Part shown: positions 32,279-40,392 of the stretch, in pieces
Numbering within the stretch: the first letter of the stretch is position 1
Layout: every line of letters starts with the position of its first letter
Virus record (IMG/VR): IMGVR_UViG_3300046007_002820
Location: 1-64,000 of that record
Reading direction: 5' to 3' (one strand)
Source: a virus
Length of the DNA stretch: 64,000 bases
The notes under the pieces: model-generated
What the model saw: only the letters and a program-made list of their open reading frames with translations
The model's database searches: none
Told to the model about the DNA's origin: nothing
Program-made: the position numbers and the translations under genes

Positions 32279-32486
32279 AAAAGAAACTCCAGAAGAGATT
32301 GAACATCAGTACTCCGAAGAACTTCAGAAATTCGCAAGAGCCGCTCGAAATTTGAAGCGGTATCATGAAGATTGGATATATGCTTTGGGCATTTATGCAT
32401 ATATGATGAATGATCAGTTCGTTGCCGAACGCTGTTCGGAATCTATCGACGTAATTTTAGAAGTTGTAGAAGCATTCGGAGCATAA
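32250..32486 (+). CDS. Helical hypothetical protein in sugar cassette
   Basis: 78 residues, all-helical and acidic, overlapping the epimerase end by 29 bp. EELQKFARAARNLKRYHEDW and a second helix suggest a helical hairpin. No family recognised. Confidence 0.5.
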   Translation: MKKQPPSRTEKETPEEIEHQYSEELQKFARAARNLKRYHEDWIYALGIYAYMMNDQFVAERCSESIDVILEVVEAFGA

Positions 32487-32490
32487 GAAT

Positions 32491-33492
32491 ATGGGACTCA
32501 TTGCCTGGAATGAATATTCCGAAAAATCCAATGGTGGCACTGAAATGTGTGCGCGATGGCTAGAAGCCGAACTTGGAGATGAATTTGGAAAAACACATCA
32601 AGTCATTCCGTCGAGAGTCCGTGAACTTGATGAATCTCGCTACCGTGTATATTGGCTTCATGATCTCCCCTGGGATCCGGAAACGAGTCATCTGCAGGAT
32701 GTAAAATCCCGCGAAAGATTTCATCAGCTGGTATTTTGCGGCAACTGGCAACGCGCCATGTATCAGGGAGTTCTAGGAGTTCCTGCCGACGATACCGCAC
32801 TGGTTATTGATACACCATCTCCACCGATTTCTGTGACGAAGAAAGATGCTGAAGCGCCGATTCGTCTAGTCTATACCTCGACGCCTCAACGAGGATTGGA
32901 GATTCTGGTTCCAGTTTTTGTTGAACTCTGTAAGAAGTACGACAACATTCAGCTAGATGTTTTCTCCTCATTTGAAATCTATGGTTGGGTGGGCGCTGAC
33001 GAGCGTTTTGCGGAAGTATTCAAGATTTGCCGCGAGCATCCACAGATTGTCTATCATGGAGCTCAGCCCAACGAAGTTGTTCGGAAACATCTAGAATCTG
33101 CGCATATTTTCGCGTATCCATCTACATGGTTGGAATGTAACTCCAGATCACTCATCGAAGCTATGAGTGCGAAACTGATTTGTGTCCATTCCGATTACGG
33201 TGGTCTAGTCGACACGTCTGGATCAATGACTTGTATGTATCCGTATTTTCAGAATCCTAATGCTCACGCAGCTAGATTCTATACAGAACTCGACAACATC
33301 ATCTCGAATTACAAAGATCGATTCGAGGAATATGATAACTATACATCGTTCGTAAAGCAATACGCCGATATGCGATTCAACCCAGCCACGCTTGCTTCGA
33401 AGTGGCGCAGTGTGTTAGAACGCCTTCCGAACAAATACGGATCGATTGGAATTCTTCCTCCGGGTGATACAGTTCTAGAGTTCAAAATCTGA
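32491..33492 (+). CDS. Glycosyltransferase, GT4-like
   Basis: 333 residues. The C-terminal half carries the GT-B pattern: RLVYTSTPQRGLEILV (nucleotide-sugar domain start), VYHGAQPNEVVRKHLESA, then PSTWLECNSRSLIEAMSA with the acidic donor-binding residues and a Gly-Gly turn. The N-terminal acceptor domain is short. It would add a sugar to a surface polymer, protein or DNA. Its place between an epimerase and two heptose-type enzymes suggests that these make its donor. Confidence 0.75.
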   Translation: MGLIAWNEYSEKSNGGTEMCARWLEAELGDEFGKTHQVIPSRVRELDESRYRVYWLHDLPWDPETSHLQDVKSRERFHQLVFCGNWQRAMYQGVLGVPADDTALVIDTPSPPISVTKKDAEAPIRLVYTSTPQRGLEILVPVFVELCKKYDNIQLDVFSSFEIYGWVGADERFAEVFKICREHPQIVYHGAQPNEVVRKHLESAHIFAYPSTWLECNSRSLIEAMSAKLICVHSDYGGLVDTSGSMTCMYPYFQNPNAHAARFYTELDNIISNYKDRFEEYDNYTSFVKQYADMRFNPATLASKWRSVLERLPNKYGSIGILPPGDTVLEFKI

Positions 33493-34457
33493 TGAGCTTC
33501 ACAGTTGCCGAAAGTCCGCTACGTATCAGTCTATTCGGCGGCGGATCAGATCGACCAGAATTTTATGAAGAACATGGTCCGGGCACAGTTCTAGCCTGTG
33601 CGATCGACAAATACATGCGCGTCGCAGTCAATAAAGTCGACAACGATCTAATCAAGCTCATGTATTCTAAGATTGAAATTGTAGACGATATCGAAAAGCT
33701 TCAGCATGATATTGTTCGAAATGTCTGGAAACATTGGGAATTTCCAATGGGATACGAGATCGCATCGTTCGCCGATCTTCCAACAGTCGGAACTGGTCTC
33801 GGATCGAGTTCAGCTTTCACATGTGCATTAGTAGCAGCATTAGGAATAGAAGAGCAGGCACAATATATTGCAGAAGTTGCTTGTTCGATCGAGATTGATT
33901 TATGCAAGTCTCCGATTGGTAAACAAGACCAATTCATGAGTGCATTCGGCGGCTCTGGTCAAATTATGTTTGATTCTATCGGAACTCATGTATCCTATAC
34001 CGCACCCGTTTTAGATATGTCTTGGGCGATGTTAATCTATACAGGAACAAAAAGAAATACAAACTCCGTTCTTACACAACAAACAATGACTCCTGATAAT
34101 GTGGAAATTCTAAAAAGATTGCGCGGCCAAGTATGGGACGCTACCAGCGAATTTTACGAAATTTGGTTGAATCAGACTCTCGAAAGTTATAAAACGATCG
34201 GTAAAATGCTTCACGAATCTTGGGAACTAAAAAGAACACTTCCTGGAGCTACAAATTCAGATATCGATGCTATATATCTAAAGGCTCGTCAAGCCGGAGC
34301 TCTAGGAGGAAAGATTCTAGGTGCTGGCGGTGGTGGATTCATGTTGTTGTGGGCTCATCCAGATGATCATCTGCAGATTCGAGATGCTCTTCATCCGCTT
34401 GTCCATACTCCATTCGAAATTTCAAAAACAGGAACCAGGTTGTTAACCAATGTTTAA
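33492..34457 (+). CDS. GHMP kinase, heptose-7-phosphate kinase-like (HddA)
   Basis: 321 residues. The opening ESPLRISLFGGGSDRPEFYE matches HddA and fucokinase-type GHMP kinases; the ATP loop is PTVGTGLGSSSAF near residue 95, and GAGGGGFMLLW near 280 is the C-terminal motif 3. HddA makes heptose 1,7-bisphosphate on the GDP-heptose route. It overlaps the next gene, an isomerase giving the heptose 7-phosphate substrate. A galactose- or fucose-type kinase is less likely given that partner. Confidence 0.8.
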   Translation: MSFTVAESPLRISLFGGGSDRPEFYEEHGPGTVLACAIDKYMRVAVNKVDNDLIKLMYSKIEIVDDIEKLQHDIVRNVWKHWEFPMGYEIASFADLPTVGTGLGSSSAFTCALVAALGIEEQAQYIAEVACSIEIDLCKSPIGKQDQFMSAFGGSGQIMFDSIGTHVSYTAPVLDMSWAMLIYTGTKRNTNSVLTQQTMTPDNVEILKRLRGQVWDATSEFYEIWLNQTLESYKTIGKMLHESWELKRTLPGATNSDIDAIYLKARQAGALGGKILGAGGGGFMLLWAHPDDHLQIRDALHPLVHTPFEISKTGTRLLTNV

Positions 34458-35058
34458 TCCGTATAATGTTCTATGGCACAGTGCTGATCTGGCCGCCAAC
34501 GTCATAAACTGGAATATCAATGAAGAACAGCTACAAGAAATCTACAATACCCTCTATCATTGTATAGAATGTGAAGCGACTATCTATCTGATGGGTAACG
34601 GTGGTTCGGCTGCAATTGCGAATCATTTCGAAACAGATTTACTAAAAGGTGTTAGAACATCGACTTGGGTCCGACCCAAGGTTAGATCACTATCATCGAA
34701 CCCAACAATTCTAACAGCGATTGGTAACGATATTGGATTCGACGAAATCTATTCATATCAACTTCAATCGTTAGTCAAAGATGATGATGTTATTATTCTA
34801 ATCTCTTCTTCAGGCAATTCTCCGAACATGAAATCTGTTGTGGAAACTCATAGAAAAGGAACCATCGTCGCAATTACTGGATTCGATCCTAACAATTACT
34901 TGAATACTTCTGACAAAGTCAAGCATAAGATTCATATTCCTGTGAATAACTATGGCGTTGTCGAAGATGTTTCCTCGATGGTGATGCACAGCCTATCGCA
35001 GACTCTAAGAAAAGAATTTGCCATGTATCCCGACGAAACAAAGAGCTTTACATTCTGA
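34450..35058 (+). CDS. gmhA: Phosphoheptose isomerase-like SIS protein (GmhA type)
   Basis: 202 residues. SIS-domain signatures: YLMGNGGSAAIANHFETDL (GNGGS substrate loop, His) and LISSSGNSPN near residue 118, with the conserved LTAIGND between them and a late HSLSQTL helix. GmhA converts sedoheptulose 7-phosphate to heptose 7-phosphate, the first step of LPS/capsule heptose synthesis. It overlaps the kinase gene by 8 bp, supporting a shared pathway. Confidence 0.8.
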   Translation: MFNPYNVLWHSADLAANVINWNINEEQLQEIYNTLYHCIECEATIYLMGNGGSAAIANHFETDLLKGVRTSTWVRPKVRSLSSNPTILTAIGNDIGFDEIYSYQLQSLVKDDDVIILISSSGNSPNMKSVVETHRKGTIVAITGFDPNNYLNTSDKVKHKIHIPVNNYGVVEDVSSMVMHSLSQTLRKEFAMYPDETKSFTF

Positions 35059-35075
35059 TTGAAATGACGTATTAT
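35047..35075 (+). promoter_or_regulatory. Early sigma70-like promoter
   Basis: TTTACA (35047-35052), 17-nt spacer, TATTAT (35070-35075), inside the last codons of the isomerase gene; followed by AAAGGAG. Confidence 0.75.
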
Positions 35076-35113
35076 GACTTTATTGGAAACTTCCACGAAA
35101 GGAGTTCGTCATA

Positions 35114-36235
35114 ATGGCTGGTCGTCCTAAAGCCCCGAAAATCTCGGGAACTCAGAAAATGGCCGAAGTGAAGCTTCGGGGTTCTGAGCCTCAGAATGTC
35201 AAGATCGATACCGACCTCGACTATATGAACGCGATGAACTGGTACGCCGCTTACGGCGACAAGGAGTCGGCGCTCGGTTACCTCAAGGCTTATATGTCGA
35301 AGGGTGTGTTCACGAAGGATCAGATCGATGTGATCGAACTTGGTCGAGTCGACCCTCTTCGCCTCATGAGCCTTGGTCATCGGGCTCGGATGATGAGTCG
35401 CGGCTGTGTCTTTGGCGAAAAGTTCCAAGGCTGGTTCGACGAGGGTCTTCAGAAGCTCATCGAAAGCGCGCAAACGAAGCGTCTTCAGGAAGTCAAGCCT
35501 ACGACTGCTCAGCGTCTGCCAGGCGTAACTCAGTCAGATAAAATCTACGAAGAAGTTGGCTATGTCGAGGAAGCGCTCGACCAGTTCCTGCTTTCTGGGA
35601 CTTCCGACTTCAGCGCCTACCAGTTCTTCAAGAATCGAAACTCGCGCCCCGATGCGGCGAAGATCGTGATCGATCGCTATACGCGGATCATCGAAGAACT
35701 CAATGCGGGTCTGGAAGAAGCTCGACCAATGCCGACTCGTCAGAAGCGTGCGTATATCGTCTTCCTTCAGAAGATCATCGACGAATGCAATCTGTTCCTC
35801 GGTGCGAAGCAGGCCGAGAAGTCCGCAAAGAAGATTCAGCGCAAGCCGCGTCAGGTCAAGGCGAAGCCAGCCGAGGTGCTGGTCAAGAACGTCCGGTATC
35901 AGGCCGAGTCGAGCGAGTTCAAGATTTCCTCGATTCAGCCAGCAGCCATCATTGGCGCGAAAGCTCTCGTAATCTTCAACACGAAGAACCGCAATCTTCA
36001 GCTCTATATTGCAGCCGATGATACCGGTCTCGCCGTGAAGGGCACGAAGCTCATGAACGTCGACGAAGCAGCCTCGTTTGGATATAAGCTTCGCAAACCT
36101 GAGGTCTTCCTGCCGGCCACGGCCAGCCTGAACCTAAAGGCTCTCCAAGTCCAGATGCGGAAGCTTACCACAATGGAGCATAAGGGTAACGGTCGGCTCA
36201 CCGAGGATACGATTCTTCTCAAGGTGTTCAAATAA
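35114..36235 (+). CDS. Conserved T4-superfamily protein of unknown function
   Basis: 373 residues. The N-terminal half is helical (DYMNAMNWYAAYGDKESALG; YVEEALDQFLL); the C-terminal half has IIGAKALVIFNTKNRNLQLY, LAVKGTKL and a closing NGRLTEDTILLKVFK, a pattern conserved in many T4-like phages of marine and soil bacteria. It is GC-richer than its neighbours and under a strong promoter, so it is probably abundant early. No enzyme motif is seen. Confidence 0.7.
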   Translation: MAGRPKAPKISGTQKMAEVKLRGSEPQNVKIDTDLDYMNAMNWYAAYGDKESALGYLKAYMSKGVFTKDQIDVIELGRVDPLRLMSLGHRARMMSRGCVFGEKFQGWFDEGLQKLIESAQTKRLQEVKPTTAQRLPGVTQSDKIYEEVGYVEEALDQFLLSGTSDFSAYQFFKNRNSRPDAAKIVIDRYTRIIEELNAGLEEARPMPTRQKRAYIVFLQKIIDECNLFLGAKQAEKSAKKIQRKPRQVKAKPAEVLVKNVRYQAESSEFKISSIQPAAIIGAKALVIFNTKNRNLQLYIAADDTGLAVKGTKLMNVDEAASFGYKLRKPEVFLPATASLNLKALQVQMRKLTTMEHKGNGRLTEDTILLKVFK

Positions 36236-36239
36236 ACAC

Positions 36240-36287
36240 TTTTCATTCTTATACGAATGAGGTATATTGAACTCATAGGAATTAGCT
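36240..36287 (+). promoter_or_regulatory. Early promoter, conserved family
   Basis: TTTTCA (36240-36245), 17-nt spacer, TATATT (36263-36268), then the conserved block GAACTCATAGGAATTAGC. One of seven promoters in this window sharing that downstream block. Confidence 0.85.
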
Positions 36288-36304
36288 CTTAGGAGGTACG
36301 GTAA

Positions 36305-36532
36305 ATGGCTTGGCAATTGATAGATACTGCACCGAAAGATGGGACAGTGTTCCTTGGCTGGCGGGAGGTCCCCACCTATGATGAGGACCTGCGGAAAACC
36401 GTCATCACGCGTGAGCCGTGTATTGCCCAGGTGGTCTTTGGTTCATTGTCCTCCATTCCGTTCTACGCCCGACCGGGTGGAGAACGGATTACCCACTGGC
36501 AGCCAATATCCCCACCGGAGGTGCCTAAGTGA
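36305..36532 (+). CDS. DUF551-like small protein
   Basis: 75 residues. WQLIDTAPKDGTVFLGWREV and the end THWQPISPP match a widespread phage/prophage small-protein pattern (W..I..APKDGT ... THW.P.P.PP). AGGAGG precedes the ATG. Function unknown. Confidence 0.7.
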   Translation: MAWQLIDTAPKDGTVFLGWREVPTYDEDLRKTVITREPCIAQVVFGSLSSIPFYARPGGERITHWQPISPPEVPK

Positions 36533-36780
36533 AAACTTTCACGTCCGAAGAACTGCAGGAGCATGAGGATCGAGAAGAAGCTATCCGAGTTTTTCTGCGG
36601 GAGAAGGCTAAAACCCATTCCGCTCTACAAAAGGACCATATGCCTTGGTTCTGGGAGCATGCCTATTTGAATAGCTGGGATATGCTAGCGGATGGTCGAA
36701 TCGCGGTACACTTGGACTGTGGTACTCAGACCTACGTGTGTATCACGGTAGTACTTCCTGCTCAGGTCGCGGAGTCGTAG
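36529..36780 (+). CDS. Small early protein, unknown
   Basis: 83 residues from GTG 36529, overlapping the previous stop by 4 bp. A charged N-terminal helix is followed by PWFWEHAYLNSWDMLADGRI. No family recognised. Confidence 0.5.
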   Translation: MKTFTSEELQEHEDREEAIRVFLREKAKTHSALQKDHMPWFWEHAYLNSWDMLADGRIAVHLDCGTQTYVCITVVLPAQVAES

Positions 36781-36781
36781 A

Positions 36782-37093
36782 ATGACTCAAGGAGTCAACA
36801 CGATGGATGATGAAGGTGTGAAATTACTACTTCTCCAAGCAAAATATGTGCTGCGCGATCTGCATGTTAAAGATGATAAGTGCGGCTACGGAAAAATGGC
36901 CGACGGTGTTCTAGCTGCTTATGATCGACTCGAAGCATATGCAGAACGTGAGCATGAATTAGAACAGGCTTTGGCCGGAGCCATCCAGGAGCTTATTACG
37001 ATGGCGCACACGCAATGGTCCGAGATTGAATGCACCGAAGAAGAATTGGTCGGAGATTACCGCAGAATTCTAGACAAAGAACAAACAAAATAA
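36782..37093 (+). CDS. Helical early protein, unknown
   Basis: 103 residues from ATG 36782; ATG 36803 (96 residues) also has GGAG nine bases upstream and may be the true start. Mostly helical and acidic (EREHELEQALAGAIQELI). No family recognised. Confidence 0.5.
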   Translation: MTQGVNTMDDEGVKLLLLQAKYVLRDLHVKDDKCGYGKMADGVLAAYDRLEAYAEREHELEQALAGAIQELITMAHTQWSEIECTEEELVGDYRRILDKEQTK

Positions 37094-37097
37094 TCGC

Positions 37098-37144
37098 TTT
37101 ACAAACGAAAAAATCTGACGTATATTGAACTCATAGGAATTAGC
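37098..37144 (+). promoter_or_regulatory. Early promoter, conserved family
   Basis: TTTACA (37098-37103), 17-nt spacer, TATATT (37121-37126), followed by GAACTCATAGGAATTAGC. Confidence 0.85.
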
Positions 37145-37164
37145 TACTCAGGAGGTTCATTCGA

Positions 37165-37536
37165 ATGTCACTTTCTAAGGCTCAAGCGAACGAAATTCAT
37201 CGCGAAGTTCATGCTGCTCTGAAGGCTATCGCTGAAAAGCATGGGATGGCTGTCATTCAGGCGCGGGCGAATTTCACCGATACCGATATGAAGTTCACGA
37301 CCATGATGAAGCTCGAAGGCGAGAAGAGCCGGAAGGAAATTCAAGGCGAGAAGAGCCTTGGCTTCTATCTGGCGATGTATAAGCTCAATGAAACGAACGC
37401 TCGGGGCGACCGCCTGATCGCGTATAATTCGCGTCAATATAAGTATCCGTTCATCTATGTGACCAAGGAGGGGAAGCGTTTCAAGTGCGATCTTGATAGC
37501 GCGACGCTGCGTTTCGGTCAGAAGCAGGAAGCGTAA
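37165..37536 (+). CDS. Early protein, unknown
   Basis: 123 residues. N-terminal helix REVHAALKAIAEKHGMAVIQ, then a beta part ending CDLDSATLRFGQK. Strong promoter and AGGAGG. The pattern (a helix followed by a four-strand sheet around a KEGKRFKC turn) recalls other phage early proteins but no family can be named. GC-richer third positions suggest high expression. Confidence 0.6.
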   Translation: MSLSKAQANEIHREVHAALKAIAEKHGMAVIQARANFTDTDMKFTTMMKLEGEKSRKEIQGEKSLGFYLAMYKLNETNARGDRLIAYNSRQYKYPFIYVTKEGKRFKCDLDSATLRFGQKQEA

Positions 37537-37709
37537 TGGCCGCCCCCGAAGAACTACTCATGAAAGCCTACGACGAAGGATATGCGTCGTATTTTGCTGG
37601 CGACCTTCTCGGAGAAAACAATCCGTACGAAATGGGAAGCGCTGAAGCGGATGAATGGGAAGCAGGAAGCGAAGACGCTGGTCTAAACGATTTCATCTTC
37701 AACGGATAA
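37536..37709 (+). CDS. Small acidic protein with RMF-like pattern
   Basis: 57 residues, start overlapping the previous stop (TAATG). KAYDEGYASYFAGDLLGENN then PYEMGSAEADEWEAG resembles the G-(Y)-x-A-x2-G ... NPY ... W-x-x-G pattern of ribosome modulation factor-like phage peptides, but it is acidic where RMF is basic, so ribosome binding is doubtful. Confidence 0.5.
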   Translation: MAAPEELLMKAYDEGYASYFAGDLLGENNPYEMGSAEADEWEAGSEDAGLNDFIFNG

Positions 37710-37715
37710 TTTTGC

Positions 37716-37762
37716 TTTTCATTTGAACGAATTTGAAGTATATTGAATTCATAGGAATTCAA
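37716..37762 (+). promoter_or_regulatory. Early promoter, conserved family (variant)
   Basis: TTTTCA (37716-37721), 17-nt spacer, TATATT (37739-37744), followed by GAATTCATAGGAATTC, a variant of the conserved block. Confidence 0.8.
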
Positions 37763-37774
37763 AGGAGGTCGTTC

Positions 37775-37966
37775 ATGCTCGGCAATCTCGCAATGCTCTT
37801 CTGGTATTCTTACGATGATCGGCTCGCCAGTTTTGTAGGAATTCCAGAAATCGGGCAGCTCCCGACTATTGTTTGGTTTGTTCTGGGAGCTGTTTCGGTT
37901 GGTTCGGAATTCCTGAGCGGGATCATCCAGGAATTGTTCAACACTGTTCGAAATAAGATGAGGTGA
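37775..37966 (+). CDS. Small membrane protein
   Basis: 63 residues from ATG 37775 after AAAGGAGG; the longer frame from 37733 begins before the transcript start. Two hydrophobic stretches (LGNLAMLFWYS; LPTIVWFVLGAVSVGSEFL) suggest membrane association. Role unknown. Confidence 0.55.
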   Translation: MLGNLAMLFWYSYDDRLASFVGIPEIGQLPTIVWFVLGAVSVGSEFLSGIIQELFNTVRNKMR

Positions 37967-37970
37967 TTTA

Positions 37971-38171
37971 ATGAAACGCTTTTTGCTATTTGCAGGATCG
38001 AATTACTATCCGAGCGGCGGCTGGTTTGATTTCCGAGGATCATTCGATTCTATCGCCGAGGGTGTAACTTTTACGGAAGAGATTACGTTCTCTAAACGCT
38101 TTGACTGGTATCACATTATTGACTCCGTGACTGGAGAATTCGTCCGCGAAGAATTCGGACTGGGAGAATGA
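37971..38171 (+). CDS. Conserved small phage protein
   Basis: 66 residues. FLLFAGSNYYPSGGWFDFRG, then DWYHIIDSVTGEFV matches a short phage family (YYP.GG..DF.G.F ... W.HI.D..TG). Function unknown. Overlaps the next gene by 4 bp. Confidence 0.6.
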   Translation: MKRFLLFAGSNYYPSGGWFDFRGSFDSIAEGVTFTEEITFSKRFDWYHIIDSVTGEFVREEFGLGE

Positions 38172-38353
38172 CCGCCACGCCCGAAGATATTTTAGAAAAA
38201 TCACGATGTCCAGGTGTTGAAGATTTGGAAAGAATGCTCTTGAGAGCTCATCAAGAAATCCAAGATCTTCGATACGAGCTCTCTGATGCTCTGGAAGAAT
38301 GCAAAGAGTTGCAACAAGAAGTAAATAGCTACAAATATGATTATCGTGATTAG
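38168..38353 (+). CDS. Coiled-coil early protein
   Basis: 61 residues; from residue 18 a continuous coiled coil (LERMLLRAHQEIQDLRYELS). Could dimerise. No family recognised. Confidence 0.5.
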   Translation: MTATPEDILEKSRCPGVEDLERMLLRAHQEIQDLRYELSDALEECKELQQEVNSYKYDYRD

Positions 38354-38359
38354 GACCCC

Positions 38360-38406
38360 TTTACTTCTTCGTGAGTTTGAGGTATATTGAACTCATAGGA
38401 ATTAGC
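38360..38406 (+). promoter_or_regulatory. Early promoter, conserved family
   Basis: TTTACT (38360-38365), 17-nt spacer, TATATT (38383-38388), then GAACTCATAGGAATTAGC. Confidence 0.85.
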
Positions 38407-38420
38407 GGGAGGTCCGGCAA

Positions 38421-38597
38421 ATGAAAAAGGCTCAGTGCGTCCAGTACTCCAAAGACCGCAAGGTGTTCTTGGATGCTTGTCTGAAGGCGCGCGAGATAAT
38501 CAGCCGGAGCCGTTCTGGTTCAGAAATCAGAACGGCTGAGATCGATCTTCGCTATTCGCAAGATGCGTTAGTTTACCTTCGTGGGAGGAAATCATGA
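38421..38597 (+). CDS. Small basic early protein
   Basis: 58 residues, basic, helical (DACLKAREIISRSRSGSEIR), with GGGAGG before the ATG. Overlaps the metallophosphatase start by 4 bp. Function unknown. Confidence 0.5.
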   Translation: MKKAQCVQYSKDRKVFLDACLKAREIISRSRSGSEIRTAEIDLRYSQDALVYLRGRKS

Positions 38598-39241
38598 GAT
38601 TCATCGGCGACGTTCACGGTAAATGGAACCGCTACGAAAAGCTCGCGAAAGAAGTCCCTGCTTCGATTCAGGTCGGAGATTTCGGGATGGGTTTCGGTCC
38701 GAAGCATCCTTTCACCTGGAAAGATAACAAAGCTCCGTATCGCGATCATAAGTTCATTCGCGGAAATCATGATTCTCCGAGCCATTGTGCGCAGGTTGAA
38801 TGGTGGATTCCCGACGGTACTGTGTGGCACGATTCCATGATGTTCGTTGGTGGAGCTCTTTCCATTGATGCTGCGCATCGTATTGAAGGTGTTTCCTGGT
38901 GGCGGGATGAGGAACTTTCGCTCGCTGCGATGGAGAAGATCATCACGAAATACGAGGCTGTGAAGCCTTCTATCATGGTGACTCACGAATGCCCGAATGT
39001 GATCGCGCGGGTTCTGTTTTCCTGGATGACTAAGCAAGAGTATCCATCCAGGACGCGGCAACTGTTTGATACGCTTTGGGAAATTCACAAACCACTGGTT
39101 CACGTATTTGGTCATTGGCATGAAGACAAAGATCAAATCATCGAAGGAACTAGGTTTATATGTTTGAATGAACTCAGTTATATAGATTTGGATCTAGATA
39201 ATCCGGTTAATTCTGGAAAGATTGTGCCATATTACAATTAG
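38594..39241 (+). CDS. Calcineurin-like metallophosphatase
   Basis: 215 residues. All metal motifs are visible: IGDVHG at residue 4, VGDFG near 37, RGNHD near 56, VTHE near 135 and GHWHED near 175. The protein hydrolyses a phosphoester; the substrate could be nucleotides, RNA 2',3'-cyclic ends or phosphoprotein. It might complement the kinase-only Pnk of this phage, an inference. Its last 35 bp overlap, tail to tail, a homing endonuclease gene, and the final residues (SGKIVPYYN) may have been altered by that insertion. Confidence 0.85.
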   Translation: MRFIGDVHGKWNRYEKLAKEVPASIQVGDFGMGFGPKHPFTWKDNKAPYRDHKFIRGNHDSPSHCAQVEWWIPDGTVWHDSMMFVGGALSIDAAHRIEGVSWWRDEELSLAAMEKIITKYEAVKPSIMVTHECPNVIARVLFSWMTKQEYPSRTRQLFDTLWEIHKPLVHVFGHWHEDKDQIIEGTRFICLNELSYIDLDLDNPVNSGKIVPYYN

Positions 39242-39803
39242 CAAAATGCCATCGTTTCATAGCTCTGTATTGCCCAATTTTGCCACATACGTCGCAAGCG
39301 GCTTTGTTGTTCGGATGATTGCCATCCAAAATTCGTTTGGCATAAATTCTAGATGCATGAGTTTTACTGGCTTTCGATATCTTTTCTAAAGTTTCGTCAG
39401 AATGTTTTCTACCATAGAATGAATTCAAGTTTCCGGTTCTTTTCTTCTGTCTTTCAGAAACAAGTTTTCTATTTTCATCACTCATTGGTTTAGAAGATAA
39501 TCCTTCACGATTTATATAATCCCAACCACCCCCGCCACCTAATTTTAGATTGTATGTATCTTTGTTAAGAACCCACTCTTCATCAACCCAAAATCGCTCT
39601 CGTTCATTGAGTTGTTCAACAGTTTCGCAATATTCTAAAATTTCTTTTGTAAAATTTTCTATGCCATATTTTTGAATAGCACGATTAATCAATTTACCTG
39701 AACCAAAATATTCGTCATCTAGATTCTGCGTGGTATGTTTACCACGATATATTTTACCGTTTACATTATTGGTTATCTGATATATGATATGATAAATAGT
39801 CAT
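39207..39803 (-). CDS. GIY-YIG homing endonuclease
   Basis: 198 residues, AGGAG before the ATG at 39803. The GIY-YIG domain reads YHIIYQITNNVNGKIYRGKH, then FGSGKLINRAIQKYGIENF and E...NERE, with the catalytic Glu in that last helix. The C-terminal region has NUMOD3-like repeats (NSFYGRKHSDETLEKIS) and a C-x2-C plus His/Cys end (CDVCGKIGQYRAMKRWHFANC). AT-rich composition and antisense placement over the end of the metallophosphatase mark it as a mobile insertion. Confidence 0.9.
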   Translation of the reverse strand: MTIYHIIYQITNNVNGKIYRGKHTTQNLDDEYFGSGKLINRAIQKYGIENFTKEILEYCETVEQLNERERFWVDEEWVLNKDTYNLKLGGGGGWDYINREGLSSKPMSDENRKLVSERQKKRTGNLNSFYGRKHSDETLEKISKASKTHASRIYAKRILDGNHPNNKAACDVCGKIGQYRAMKRWHFANCNMAQSFQN

Positions 39804-39858
39804 AGCTGGTCTCCTGTAAGGCTAGAGCTGATGGAGTTGGCGCTCGCGATCAGCATTA

Positions 39859-39865
39859 TATTTAG
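39859..39865 (-). promoter_or_regulatory. Late promoter CTAAATA for GIY-YIG gene
   Basis: CTAAATATAA on the minus strand, 56 bp upstream of the GIY-YIG start, in a gap with no other gene. Same arrangement as the homing gene near nrdB. Confidence 0.6.
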
Positions 39866-39898
39866 TCGAGTATGGATATCCGGAAAGGAGAATATGAA

Positions 39899-40087
39899 AT
39901 GGCTGCCGATATCAACGCGTTCTTCACGGTTCTAGCATTCTCTTCTGGAGTGTGGACAATTTTGAGTACTTTTTGGATGTTGGGTGATACTACGGATGGA
40001 CGCAAGCCTACAGCGACTTTCTGGTCAGCAGCGCTCGGATTCTGGATGACTGCTTTGTGCGCAAGTATCGCAGCAGCTGCATCATGA
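39899..40087 (+). CDS. Two-helix membrane protein
   Basis: 62 residues from ATG 39899, eight bases after AAAGGAG; a longer frame from 39872 precedes that site. Two transmembrane segments (about residues 8-27 and 41-60) around a short polar loop. Could be a small phage inner-membrane protein, even a holin or superinfection factor; nothing decides. Confidence 0.55.
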   Translation: MAADINAFFTVLAFSSGVWTILSTFWMLGDTTDGRKPTATFWSAALGFWMTALCASIAAAAS

Positions 40088-40392
40088 GCACTAATCTAGC
40101 ACATGGCGAACTCCATCCGGATTTCTCGCTTCTTGAAATTGAGACGATGCTGGAAGAACGTATCGAAAAAGAATTCCAATGCGGTAAGAAAAATGCTATC
40201 ACGCATGAAGAATATCATAAGATCGTAATGTTCGCACTAGAAATTTTGGAATTCGAGTTTGATATTTGCCGCCCAGTCTATATCTTTTTCGACGAGGTGC
40301 GGTTGCCGTTTGTGACTATTGATCCTAAAATTCCTTCGATTAAAGCAAGTTCGAGACTGTCGTTCGATCTCTTTTTCAATCTAACTCGTTAG
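40084..40392 (+). CDS. Hypothetical early protein
   Basis: 102 residues from ATG 40084 (ATGA overlap with the previous stop). Helical N-terminal half (LLEIETMLEERIEKEFQCGK) and a beta second half. It meets the minus-strand gp4 gene tail to tail with a 4-bp overlap. Confidence 0.5.
   Translation: MSTNLAHGELHPDFSLLEIETMLEERIEKEFQCGKKNAITHEEYHKIVMFALEILEFEFDICRPVYIFFDEVRLPFVTIDPKIPSIKASSRLSFDLFFNLTR

Noticed and set aside
37536-37709. True ribosome modulation factor
   Set aside because: Only the spacing of Gly, Asn-Pro-Tyr and Trp resembles RMF; the protein is acidic, whereas RMF is strongly basic.
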